DNA of 7,357 bases from an uncultured Oscillospiraceae bacterium (GTDB lineage Bacteria; Bacillota; Clostridia; Oscillospirales; Acutalibacteraceae): positions 1 through 7,357 of the forward strand of contig CAUDRD010000070.1 of NCBI GenBank assembly GCA_958451705.1, written 5' to 3'. Position 1 is the stretch's first letter; each line of letters starts with the position of its first letter. The notes under the pieces were generated by a model, which worked only from the letters and a program-made list of their open reading frames with translations, did no database searches and was not told the DNA's origin. This document shows, one piece after another, positions 1-6,100 of this stretch. A program made the translations under genes and the position numbers.

Positions 1-89
1 ATAATAAGGCATAAATATATTGCTAAAACTTGTAGTAGAAAACAATAGCATAGATTTATACATTAAACTAATATAGTTGCATAAGTAGA
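1..89. other. AT-rich intergenic end, no gene seen
   Basis: This short stretch at the window edge is very AT-rich and has no reading frame with a ribosome binding site. It lies beyond the 3' end of the minus-strand AraC gene. Nothing functional could be supported apart from the hairpin that begins at its right edge. Confidence 0.6.
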
Positions 90-120
90 AACAGGACTGA
101 TTTTTAATATCAGTCCTGTT
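90..120. terminator. Hairpin terminator at the 3' end of the AraC-family gene
   Basis: A perfect 12-bp inverted repeat (AACAGGACTGAT at 90-101 and ATCAGTCCTGTT at 109-120) encloses a 7-base loop. On the minus strand the left part of the stem contains the last sense codons and the TGA stop of the AraC-family gene. The T-run after the stem on that strand is weak. On the plus strand the stem is followed by a T-rich tract (about 121-137), so it may work better as a terminator for transcription entering from the left. A bidirectional role is an inference. Confidence 0.7.
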
Positions 121-940
121 CTTCCTTTTCTTTTTTTCTGTAGCTGTTAGGTGAAACCCCGTAGTATTTTTTAAAGTCTCTGCTGAACTGAAACGGTGAA
201 GAATAGCCGAGCTTTTCCGAAACTTTATTTATTGAAAAATCACTCGTCTGTAAAATTTGAGCGGCGTTCTGCATTTTAACTTTAATTAAGTATTGTTTTG
301 GGGTGATACCGGTATATTTCAAAAACATTGAGCGAAAGCCTCTTTCACTCATATGGCTTTCTTCTGCAAGCTGTTTTACAGATATGTTTTCCGAAACCCT
401 GTCGCGCATACTCTGCATTATTTTTGCAAAATTTTCAGTGCTTTCATTTTCACATTTTCTGAGGGATAAAATCAGCCTGTAAAAATGCTCTTTAAAAATA
501 GTATTTACGAGACTGAGACAGTATGGGTCAAGCTCTTCCTCTTCAAAGCTTAAAATGTCATTCATTCGAAAAGTTTCATCTTCTTTTATGGAGGCTTTAT
601 AAATTTCTCCCTGAGTGAAAAACGGCACTGATTTTGCAGTAAAGTTAAACCAGTAATAGTTTAAAATATCTGAATGGGAGCAATAACTGATGATATCGGA
701 AATCGGAAGAATAATAAACTCTTCGCTGTGAAGGCAGATAGTTCTTTCGCTGCATATAAGGCACATGGTGCCTTTTAAAATTCGGATGAGGGCAAAAGTA
801 CCTTTAGGATAAAAGCTTTTTTCGTAGGCGGTACGGGTATATTCGTAGCTTCCGTCGGTAGTTACGTCCCAAACAGAGAGTAGCTCTGGGGAAAAGTTGT
901 CGGCTTTGTCGAGAATATAGAATTTTCTTGCTTTGTACAT
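110..940 (-). CDS. AraC-family transcriptional regulator
   Basis: This 276-residue protein is a typical full-length AraC/XylS-type regulator: an N-terminal sensing half and a C-terminal DNA-binding half with two helix-turn-helix motifs. The first HTH lies at about residues 187-210 (SVKQLAEESHMSERGFRSMF). The second is at about 236-267, containing KLGYSSPFQFSRDFKKYYG and then GVSPNSYR, which is the AraC family signature. Residues about 20-110 are beta-rich, as expected for a cupin-like ligand or dimerisation domain, but the ligand cannot be read from sequence. The ATG start is supported by AAGGGG at 951-956, 10 bases upstream. The gene diverges from the decayed gene at 1245 and has no intact partner beside it, so its target is unknown. 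AraC regulators of this size in Clostridia often control sugar-use genes, but nothing here shows that. Confidence 0.92.
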   Translation of the reverse strand: MYKARKFYILDKADNFSPELLSVWDVTTDGSYEYTRTAYEKSFYPKGTFALIRILKGTMCLICSERTICLHSEEFIILPISDIISYCSHSDILNYYWFNFTAKSVPFFTQGEIYKASIKEDETFRMNDILSFEEEELDPYCLSLVNTIFKEHFYRLILSLRKCENESTENFAKIMQSMRDRVSENISVKQLAEESHMSERGFRSMFLKYTGITPKQYLIKVKMQNAAQILQTSDFSINKVSEKLGYSSPFQFSRDFKKYYGVSPNSYRKKEKEEQD

Positions 941-1230
941 TTCACCCAGTCCCCTTAAGTTTGCCGTTTTTGTTATTTAGTGAGGTAAATTACTTCTGTT
1001 TTTGATATTTTAAGTCGTTTATGTCAGGTGATATAATTGCCATAAACTGATGATTTAATGTTTTATCTTACTAAACATACAAGTAATTGTGACCTATATA
1101 ATTATAATCTAAAAAGTACTTATGTCAATAATTGGAAACTGTTCAAGGATTAAAAATGCTTTTTATATGTTGAAGAAAAAACACTAATTTTGCTTTATTA
1201 AACATGAAAAGATGTATTGTAAATTCAAAA
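941..1230. other. AT-rich divergent intergenic region
   Basis: This gap of about 300 bases separates the minus-strand AraC-family gene from the decayed plus-strand gene. It must hold the AraC promoter, but I find no convincing -35/-10 pair on the minus strand. On the plus strand there are TATAAT boxes at 1032-1037, 1097-1102 and 1103-1108. Only the first has even a weak -35 at the right distance (TTTAAG, 17-base spacer). No open frame, RNA gene or clear operator repeat is seen. Confidence 0.5.
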
Positions 1231-1244
1231 GGAGGACACAGAAA

Positions 1245-1731
1245 ATGAATACATACTGGGTAATTTCAGGGCAGAACTGAGGATGTTTACTGCATTTTGC
1301 ACTTTGTACAGCAGGGAGATGTAATATGGTTACTGCGGCTTGCAAACAGACAGAGAAATTAAAAAGACAATTACAGTGCCTTTATACTACGCAAATCCTG
1401 TTAATGTAGACGAGATCCTGCTCCATATGAAGGCAGCGGTATAACTGAGGTTAAAAATCCTTTTTACGGTGAATATCCGCTGCCGTATTCTGTGAAAACA
1501 GCAAAGCAGGAAGAGGAGAGTACGGAATCAAATCGGTATGGCAGAAGTCAGGTTGTTGCCCATGAGGAAGCAGAGGAAAATATTAAAACTGAAATTATCG
1601 GTGAAGCTGAATTTATAAAAGAAGAAAAGATAAGCGAAAAAGTTTTTGTGGATTTAAAGGCAGATGCAGAGCTGTATGCAAAGCTTTCGCCAATGAGTTA
1701 TACATATTATATAATAAAGAAAACAGTATAA
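1245..1731 (+). pseudogene. Frameshifted remnant of an unrecognised small protein gene
   Basis: A good ribosome binding site (AAAGGAGG ending at 1235) precedes ATG 1245, but the frame stops after 11 codons (MNTYWVISGQN, TGA at 1278-1280). Protein-like sequence continues in other frames: TEDVYCILHFVQQGDV from 1276 in the +1 frame, YGYCGLQTDREIKKTITVPL from 1325 in the next frame, then DPAPYEGSGITEVKNPFYGE from about 1417 back in the earlier frame. That last frame runs through 1492 to TAA at 1729-1731. Undoing one inserted base near 1275, one near 1324 and one lost base near 1416 gives a continuous protein of about 160 residues. Its C-terminal half is acidic and lysine-rich (EEAEENIKTEIIGEAEF). 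The GTG at 1492 opens a 79-codon frame but has no ribosome binding site, so it is unlikely to be a real start. I do not recognise the family. Sequencing error is the alternative, but three indels in about 150 bp beside error-free genes favour real decay. Confidence 0.65.
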
Positions 1732-1735
1732 ATAT

Positions 1736-1764
1736 AAACGGGAGTCTTAACAAGACTCCCGTTT
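1736..1764. terminator. Bidirectional hairpin terminator between convergent genes
   Basis: A perfect 13-bp inverted repeat (AAACGGGAGTCTT at 1736-1748 and AAGACTCCCGTTT at 1752-1764) has a 3-base loop. It begins 5 bases after the stop of the decayed plus-strand gene and lies 45 bases beyond the stop of the minus-strand VanZ-like gene. The flanks are AT-rich on both sides, with short T-runs built into the stem ends, so it can serve both convergent units. The perfect stem suggests it is still selected for the VanZ side. Confidence 0.85.
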
Positions 1765-1808
1765 ACTTTATGAAGCATCTGTTATATTTTGAGCAGCAAA
1801 ATCAGGTT

Positions 1809-2291
1809 TTACTTTGCTTTGCCGGTTTTAACTTTTTTATAAATCAGACCTAATAGGAAAAAAACTAATGCGGCAAAGGCTATGCCGGCGGCTGCTCCTG
1901 AGCTGTCTATAAATACGTCGAAGGCTCGGCATGCACGTCCGGGAATAAAAAGCTGATGTATTTCGTCAGTTATGGCATAAGCGGTGGCTAAAACCCATCC
2001 CCAAAGAAAAGATTTTCTTTTTAAGGTAAAAGAAAAAGCGCAGAAACTCACAGCTCCTAAAAGAGCGTATTCTGAAAAATGAGCGGTTTTTCTCAAAAAC
2101 ACATGGGAAATTTCAAAGGGAATTATTTTAAGTATTCGGTCAAGAAGTCCCTGGCTAAGCTCTTTAGACCCTTCTGCCGACTGTGCGGAAAAGGAGAAGA
2201 TAATATACATTACAATGGCTGTTATAAACCATAAAAAAATCAGTAAGCAGGTTCTCTTTTTACCAGCTAAAGAAAAAATTTTATCAGTCAT
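1809..2291 (-). CDS. VanZ-like family membrane protein
   Basis: This 160-residue integral membrane protein carries the VanZ-like signature motifs: a first membrane helix (about 14-35) ending in FSFSAQS, then RKTAHFSEYALLG (67-79), then ITDEIHQLFIPGR (107-119) and FDVFIDSSGAAAGI (124-137), with a last helix at about 131-151. VanZ itself gives low-level teicoplanin resistance in the enterococcal vanA cluster. Most chromosomal relatives have no known role, so a resistance function should not be assumed. The start chosen is ATG 2289-2291, preceded at 5 bases by AGGTGA. A TTG six codons further upstream keeps the frame open but has no comparable ribosome binding site. The start overlaps the stop of the binding-protein gene (ATGACTGA), pointing to translational coupling and one mRNA. 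A lysine-rich tail (KKVKTGKAK) is likely cytoplasmic. Confidence 0.9.
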   Translation of the reverse strand: MTDKIFSLAGKKRTCLLIFLWFITAIVMYIIFSFSAQSAEGSKELSQGLLDRILKIIPFEISHVFLRKTAHFSEYALLGAVSFCAFSFTLKRKSFLWGWVLATAYAITDEIHQLFIPGRACRAFDVFIDSSGAAAGIAFAALVFFLLGLIYKKVKTGKAK

Positions 2292-3918
2292 AACATTCAC
2301 CTGCCTCAAAAATCGGCACTCCCAAATAACTCGAATAAGTTATTCCAGAACAGTTGGGAGATAGAGCAAAGGCTTTGCTTCTTGATACAACCGGGTAAAC
2401 GTAATAGTTCTGCACAAGAAATTCCTCGCACTTTTTAGTAAGCGCTGTTTTGTTGTCGCTGTCGGCGCTTAAAGCCTGCTGTGACAGTTTATTGTAGTTA
2501 TCTGAATAAACGCCGTAGCCGCTTATAAACATTTTAAGTATATCATCGGTGCGGCTGGTAGAGGCTGTAATTGGTGCAAAGGCAATTTGATATCCCCCGG
2601 AATTAATTGTGCTCATAACGTCTTCAATTGGCACAACGTTTATTTTAGCAGAAAAAGATATTCCGAAAACCTCCTGCCACTGTCCTATTACTGTGCGGAC
2701 ATTTTTTTCGTCTCTTTCGGTGCATGTAACGGTTACCTCAAGGGTTTTCATACCAAGTCTCGTAAGTTCGCTGTCCCAAAGCTGTTTGGCATAGGCGGTG
2801 TTTGTTGAAGGCAGCGATATGTTTCCTGCCGCTTCTCTGTAAGATTTTCCTCCTAAAAGGCAAGCATCGGGAATAACTCCGCCTGCCGCTTTTTCATTTT
2901 CTTCAAGCTCAACGGAAAGGGGACTCATTGCCAGCATAAAAGCCTTTCTCAAATCTGTGGAGGAAAGAGCGTAAGAATATCCGCCGTTAATAAGGAATCC
3001 CCAGGTTTCAGCAGGATAATAGGTTACGCTTTGGTCTTTATCGTTGAATTCGTCAACGGTAAGGCTGCTTACCCAGGCGGCGGAAAGCTTGTCATCATTT
3101 ACTTCCTCGGCAATTGCATCTTCCCCCGTTTGAATATAAAGGGTAATGGAAGAGGGTTTTACGTCTTTAAATTCTGCATAATCCTTGTTAAGTTTGTCTT
3201 CCTTATTGTAATTCTTTCTGAGTACAATTGAGGAGTCGTGATTCCATTTGGAAAGATAAAAGGGTCCGCATGAAAGATAATAGTCAACCTCGAGGCCGTA
3301 TCTTCCATTTGTTCCGTTAAAGAAATCCTCGTTGCAGGGCATTGCTCCGGAAGTTGCCATAAGATATAAAAATTCATCGCTGGGCTTTTCCAGTGTTATT
3401 CTTATGGTCTGGCTGTCTGGGGTCTCTATTCCAAGTTTATCCGCTGAAAGGCTTCCAGAATTGACTTTTTCACCGTTTTTGATTATATAAAAATCCTTTG
3501 CAAAGGGAGACTTGGTTTCCGGCAGAAGAGTTCTTTTAATGCCGAAAGCGAAATCATAGGAAGTGAGAGCCCCGCTGAAATCTGAGCCGGCAATTTCCTC
3601 AGTGGTATCGAGTATATGCCATTTCAGTCCGTCTTTAATATGAAAAGTGTAAACGCAGTCGTTTTCGGAAATGTCCCAGCTTGCAGCGGCTCCCGGAACT
3701 ATATTATTGGAACTGTCTATTTTTACCAGGCTGAGCATTGTGTTGTAAACGGCAGTCAATGCTGCATCCCCAGTAGCTATTTGAGGGTCAAGGCAGGCAG
3801 GTTCTTCGGAAACCGGGTAGGAGAGAGCTTTGCCTGTTCCGTCTTTCTGACCGCAAGCACAAAAGGTCATAATTATAACTGTTGCAGTTAAAATCAGTGA
3901 AATGATTTTTTTTCCCAT
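2284..3918 (-). CDS. ABC transporter substrate-binding lipoprotein, family 5 (OppA-like)
   Basis: This is a 544-residue extracytoplasmic solute-binding protein of the peptide/nickel family (SBP_bac_5), normal in length. A lysine-led hydrophobic signal (residues 1-19) runs into FCAC, with C22 the likely lipidated cysteine, so the protein should be anchored on the outer face of the membrane. Family features include LDPQIATGDAALTAVYNTML (43-62), a WDIS..YTFHIKDGLKWH stretch (81-101), TSYDFAFGIKRTLLPETKSP (119-138) of OppA type, and CGPFYLSKW (217-225). The predicted ligand is an oligopeptide, by family only. No permease or ATPase gene lies beside it, so it must share a transporter encoded elsewhere or serve another purpose. 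The start is ATG 3916-3918 with a modest GGTGG site upstream. The frame stays open to 4023, but that extension crosses the predicted promoter and lacks a signal peptide at its own start. It is followed by the VanZ-like gene with an 8-base overlap. Confidence 0.93.
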   Translation of the reverse strand: MGKKIISLILTATVIIMTFCACGQKDGTGKALSYPVSEEPACLDPQIATGDAALTAVYNTMLSLVKIDSSNNIVPGAAASWDISENDCVYTFHIKDGLKWHILDTTEEIAGSDFSGALTSYDFAFGIKRTLLPETKSPFAKDFYIIKNGEKVNSGSLSADKLGIETPDSQTIRITLEKPSDEFLYLMATSGAMPCNEDFFNGTNGRYGLEVDYYLSCGPFYLSKWNHDSSIVLRKNYNKEDKLNKDYAEFKDVKPSSITLYIQTGEDAIAEEVNDDKLSAAWVSSLTVDEFNDKDQSVTYYPAETWGFLINGGYSYALSSTDLRKAFMLAMSPLSVELEENEKAAGGVIPDACLLGGKSYREAAGNISLPSTNTAYAKQLWDSELTRLGMKTLEVTVTCTERDEKNVRTVIGQWQEVFGISFSAKINVVPIEDVMSTINSGGYQIAFAPITASTSRTDDILKMFISGYGVYSDNYNKLSQQALSADSDNKTALTKKCEEFLVQNYYVYPVVSRSKAFALSPNCSGITYSSYLGVPIFEAGECYD

Positions 3919-3952
3919 TTTCGCACCACCAAAGGATATATTAACAAAAGTA

Positions 3953-3981
3953 ATTTTATCATCAGTTAGCTTTTCTTTCAA
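3953..3981 (-). promoter_or_regulatory. Sigma-A promoter for the binding-protein/VanZ operon
   Basis: Read on the minus strand, TTGAAA (3976-3981) and TAAAAT (3953-3958) are separated by exactly 17 bases. Transcription would begin near 3946, leaving a leader of about 28 bases before ATG 3918. This placement excludes the longer open frame starting at 4023 as the real coding start. No operator or riboswitch-like structure fits in so short a leader. Confidence 0.75.
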
Positions 3982-4076
3982 TAGCGCAAAGGTTACAAAA
4001 AGATTAAAATGCGTATAAAGCACAAAAGTACCATAATAGTATTCTTGCCATATTCTTGTTTATAATCTAAAAATAA

Positions 4077-4105
4077 AAAGCGCATTGAAAATCTCAATGC
4101 GCTTT
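4077..4105 (-). terminator. Rho-independent terminator of the symporter gene
   Basis: A perfect 12-bp stem (AAAGCGCATTGA at 4077-4088, TCAATGCGCTTT at 4094-4105) with a 5-base loop lies 15 bases beyond the symporter stop. On the minus strand it is followed by TTTTTATTTTT, a proper U-tract. It separates the symporter transcript from the binding-protein operon, whose promoter lies about 100 bases further on. Confidence 0.92.
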
Positions 4106-4119
4106 GATTATATGGATTA

Positions 4120-5547
4120 TTATTTTTTAATCTCTTTTCTCGCTTTAGCCTTAAGAGCATTAGTGCCGGAGCTTTCTTCAAAATCTTTTGTAAGTTTTAC
4201 TACAACGCCGCTTAAAGCGAGAACGGCAATAAGGTTCGGAATAACCATAAGTCCGTTAAAGCAGTCTGCAAGAGACCATACAAGGTCTACCTTTAAAGAA
4301 GAACCGATAACGATAAAAATAAGTACGAAGATGCTATAGGGTATAACTGCTTTTTTACCGAAAAGGAATTTAATGTTTGTGCGACCGAAGAAGTACCATC
4401 CGATAATAGTGGAAAATGCAAAGAAGAACATGCAGATTGCGATAAATATTGAACCTGCGTTTCCGAAAATAGTTTTAAATCCTTCCTGTGCAAGACCTGC
4501 GGCATCGACTGTTCCATTCATGCCAAGACCGAGAACGCCTGTTGAAAGAATAACAAGAGCTGTGAGAGTGAGTATGATAAAGGTGTCGATAAAAACGCCC
4601 ATCATTGCCACAATACCCTGTTCAGAGGGATGCTTGACCTTAGCAATAGCATGTGCGTGAGGCGTTGAACCCATACCGGCTTCGTTTGAGAAAAGTCCTC
4701 TTGCTACGCCGTAGCGCATTGCTTTCTGTACGGTAATACCGACGGCACCGCCGAAAAGGGAGGACGGTGAAAAGGCTCCTACAAAAATCTGCCTGAAGGC
4801 TTCGGGAAGGTTTTTGATATTGGCGATAATTATAATCATTGAACCGATAATGTAGAATACCGCCATAATCGGAACAATTTTTTCCGTAACCGAGGCAATT
4901 CTCTTAACGCCGCCGAGAAAAATAATTCCGGCGAAAATAGCTACGGCAATACCCACATAAATAGGTTCAATGCCAAAGGCGTTTTTAAATGCATCACCGA
5001 TTGAGTTTGATTGAACCATGTTTCCCATAAAGCCTAATGCAAAAATGATGAGAACTGAGAAAATGGCGGCGAGCACTTTTCCGAAAGTTCCGCTGAAAGC
5101 GGCTTTTATGTAAAATGAAGGACCGCCGGTAACTTCACCGTTGCGAACTGTTTTATATTTTTGTGCAAGAACTGCTTCAGCGTAGATTGTCGCCATTCCG
5201 AAAAATGCGCTCATCCACATCCAGAAAATAGCTCCGGGACCGCCGGCTATAAGGGCAGTTGCTGCGCCGACAATGTTTCCTGTGCCTACCTGTGCAGCTA
5301 TGGCTGTGGCGAGGGACTGGAACGAGGACATACCGTTTCCGTCAGCGGCTTCTCCTTTAAGCTTGATTGAGCCGAAAGTTGCCTTAAAGGATTCACCAAA
5401 TTTTCTTATCTGAATAAAACGCAGACGCACAGTAAAAAAGATACCTGTGCCGCAAAGAAGAAAGAGAAGAGCAAAATCCCACAAAAAACCGTTTACTTTA
5501 CCTACGCAGTCATTGAGGATTATCTGAAACTGCTGTAACCACTCCAT
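4120..5547 (-). CDS. Sodium:alanine/glycine symporter, AgcS family (AlsT-like)
   Basis: This 475-residue polytopic membrane protein belongs to the alanine or glycine:cation symporter family, which imports small neutral amino acids with sodium. It is normal in length. Family hallmarks are QVGTGNIVGAATALIAGGPG (86-105), followed by AIFWMWMSAFFGMATIYAEA (106-125), then GGVKRIASVTEKIVP (212-226) and GLFSNEAGMGSTPHAHA (284-300). Hydrophobic helices recur throughout (for example 24-40, 157-176, 196-212, 225-243, 315-338, 364-386, 400-416, 430-451), and the tail is charged (KDFEESSGTNALKAKARKEI). The start chosen is ATG 5545-5547, preceded by GGGGAG at 5561-5566 (13-base gap, slightly long). A TTG seven codons upstream overlaps that site and has none of its own. 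The gene stands alone, with its own promoter and terminator. Whether alanine, glycine or another amino acid is preferred cannot be read from sequence. Confidence 0.95.
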   Translation of the reverse strand: MEWLQQFQIILNDCVGKVNGFLWDFALLFLLCGTGIFFTVRLRFIQIRKFGESFKATFGSIKLKGEAADGNGMSSFQSLATAIAAQVGTGNIVGAATALIAGGPGAIFWMWMSAFFGMATIYAEAVLAQKYKTVRNGEVTGGPSFYIKAAFSGTFGKVLAAIFSVLIIFALGFMGNMVQSNSIGDAFKNAFGIEPIYVGIAVAIFAGIIFLGGVKRIASVTEKIVPIMAVFYIIGSMIIIIANIKNLPEAFRQIFVGAFSPSSLFGGAVGITVQKAMRYGVARGLFSNEAGMGSTPHAHAIAKVKHPSEQGIVAMMGVFIDTFIILTLTALVILSTGVLGLGMNGTVDAAGLAQEGFKTIFGNAGSIFIAICMFFFAFSTIIGWYFFGRTNIKFLFGKKAVIPYSIFVLIFIVIGSSLKVDLVWSLADCFNGLMVIPNLIAVLALSGVVVKLTKDFEESSGTNALKAKARKEIKK

Positions 5548-5592
5548 ATTTTTTATAACACTCCCCAAGTTGATTTTTTAAACGTAAATATA

Positions 5593-5622
5593 ATTTTACA
5601 ATACAATATATACGGGTGTCAA
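5593..5622 (-). promoter_or_regulatory. Sigma-A promoter of the symporter gene
   Basis: On the minus strand a perfect TTGACA (5617-5622) is followed, after 18 bases, by TAAAAT (5593-5598). Transcription should start near 5586, giving a leader of about 40 bases before ATG 5547. No operator repeat was seen next to it. Confidence 0.78.
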
Positions 5623-5865
5623 CAGAAAACTTATATACAGTAAATTTAAAGCGAATTCTTTGAACATTATGGGTAAATAGGAATAATCGGACACATTATA
5701 CAGCTAAAAGTAGAACAGTCGGATTCTTGTGCCAAGTATACTTTAAACTATTAGGTTTCATTTTATAATAAAAGATGAATCATAAAATTTTCATTTAATA
5801 ATCAATAATAAAATATTAGAAGCTATACATACCATATTTTACCAATGAAATATTACAATAATCGG
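5623..5865. other. Central part of the divergent intergenic region
   Basis: These AT-rich bases lie between the symporter promoter (minus) and the promoter of the secreted-protein gene (plus). I see no open frame with a ribosome binding site, no RNA gene and no strong inverted repeat. A 9-base word, AATAATCGG, occurs at 5682-5690 and again at 5857-5865 directly abutting the plus-strand -35 box, but a word this AT-rich could recur by chance. Confidence 0.45.
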
Positions 5866-5894
5866 TTGACAAATTTTCTTATGGGCACTATAAT
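5866..5894 (+). promoter_or_regulatory. Perfect consensus sigma-A promoter of the secreted-protein gene
   Basis: TTGACA (5866-5871) and TATAAT (5889-5894) are both exact consensus hexamers with the optimal 17-base spacer. Transcription should begin near 5901, giving a leader of about 200 nt before ATG 6101. The strength of this promoter fits the narrow codon choice of the gene and suggests an abundant product. Confidence 0.88.
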
Positions 5895-5900
5895 GTGTGT

Positions 5901-6100
5901 ACAATTTACATAAAACAAGTTGGCTAAACTGTTTTTTTGTTAAAACAGAAATGTCAATATGTAAATTCAGGGTTAATAGTATTGATTTGTAAAATTAATT
6001 GTCAACATGTTTTATTTAATGTTTTGGTGTTGCAGTTGCTTTTAACCTGAAAAAACAGGAAGTTAAAATTCCTGTTTATATAAAAAAGGAGGATAAAAAC
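5901..6100 (+). promoter_or_regulatory. Long, potentially structured mRNA leader of the secreted-protein gene
   Basis: The leader is about 200 nt and has no convincing reading frame. At its very 5' end AATTTACATA (5903-5912) is the exact complement of TATGTAAATT (5958-5967). This 10-bp stem would enclose a smaller hairpin, CTGTTTT/AAAACAG (5929-5935 with 5942-5948). At its 3' end CAGGAA (6056-6061) lies within two competing pairings, one upstream and one downstream (listed separately). A strong ribosome binding site, AAGGAGG (6086-6092), sits 8 bases before the ATG. No known riboswitch class is recognised. A 5' stability element or translational control is inferred from pairing alone, and AT-rich stems can arise by chance. 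Confidence 0.5.
6040..6077 (+). promoter_or_regulatory. Two mutually exclusive hairpins just upstream of the ribosome binding site
   Basis: In one fold TTTTAACCTG (6040-6049) pairs with CAG (6056-6058) and GTTAAAA (6062-6068), with a 3-base bulge. In the other AAACAGGAA (6053-6061) pairs with TTCCTGTTT (6069-6077), a continuous 9-bp stem with a 7-base loop. The folds share 6053-6068, so only one can form. In the first, TTCCT (6069-6073) is freed and could pair weakly with AGGA of the ribosome binding site (6087-6090). No run of U residues follows the second stem, so termination is unlikely there. A translational switch is only an inference. Confidence 0.35.

Noticed and set aside
1492..1731. 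79-codon plus-strand frame as a stand-alone small gene
   Set aside because: It starts at GTG without a ribosome binding site, and protein-like sequence continues upstream in the same frame (from about 1417), so it is the tail of the decayed gene.
1809..2291. Glycopeptide resistance gene
   Set aside because: The VanZ-like family is widespread and mostly uncharacterised, and no vanHAX or vanRS genes are present, so resistance cannot be claimed.
2587..3891. Several plus-strand frames of 61-91 codons and one minus-strand frame (3159-3377) within the binding-protein gene
   Set aside because: All are overlapped by a clear family member on the minus strand and show no ribosome binding site or recognisable product.
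4028..4066. Short direct repeat CAAGAATA twice on the minus strand upstream of the binding-protein promoter
   Set aside because: Eight AT-rich bases repeated once are expected by chance, and the position is well upstream of the -35 box.
3993..4181. 62-codon minus-strand frame spanning the symporter end and the following gap
   Set aside because: It runs straight through the symporter terminator hairpin and has no convincing ribosome binding site.
4085..5370. Plus-strand frames of 69-95 codons, plus a minus-strand frame at 4293-4517, within the symporter gene
   Set aside because: They are shadows of a strongly conserved transporter gene, without start signals of their own.
5682..5865. AATAATCGG repeated, second copy abutting the -35 box of the secreted-protein gene
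   Set aside because: Two copies of a 9-base AT-rich word in a 240-base region are too weak to call an operator.
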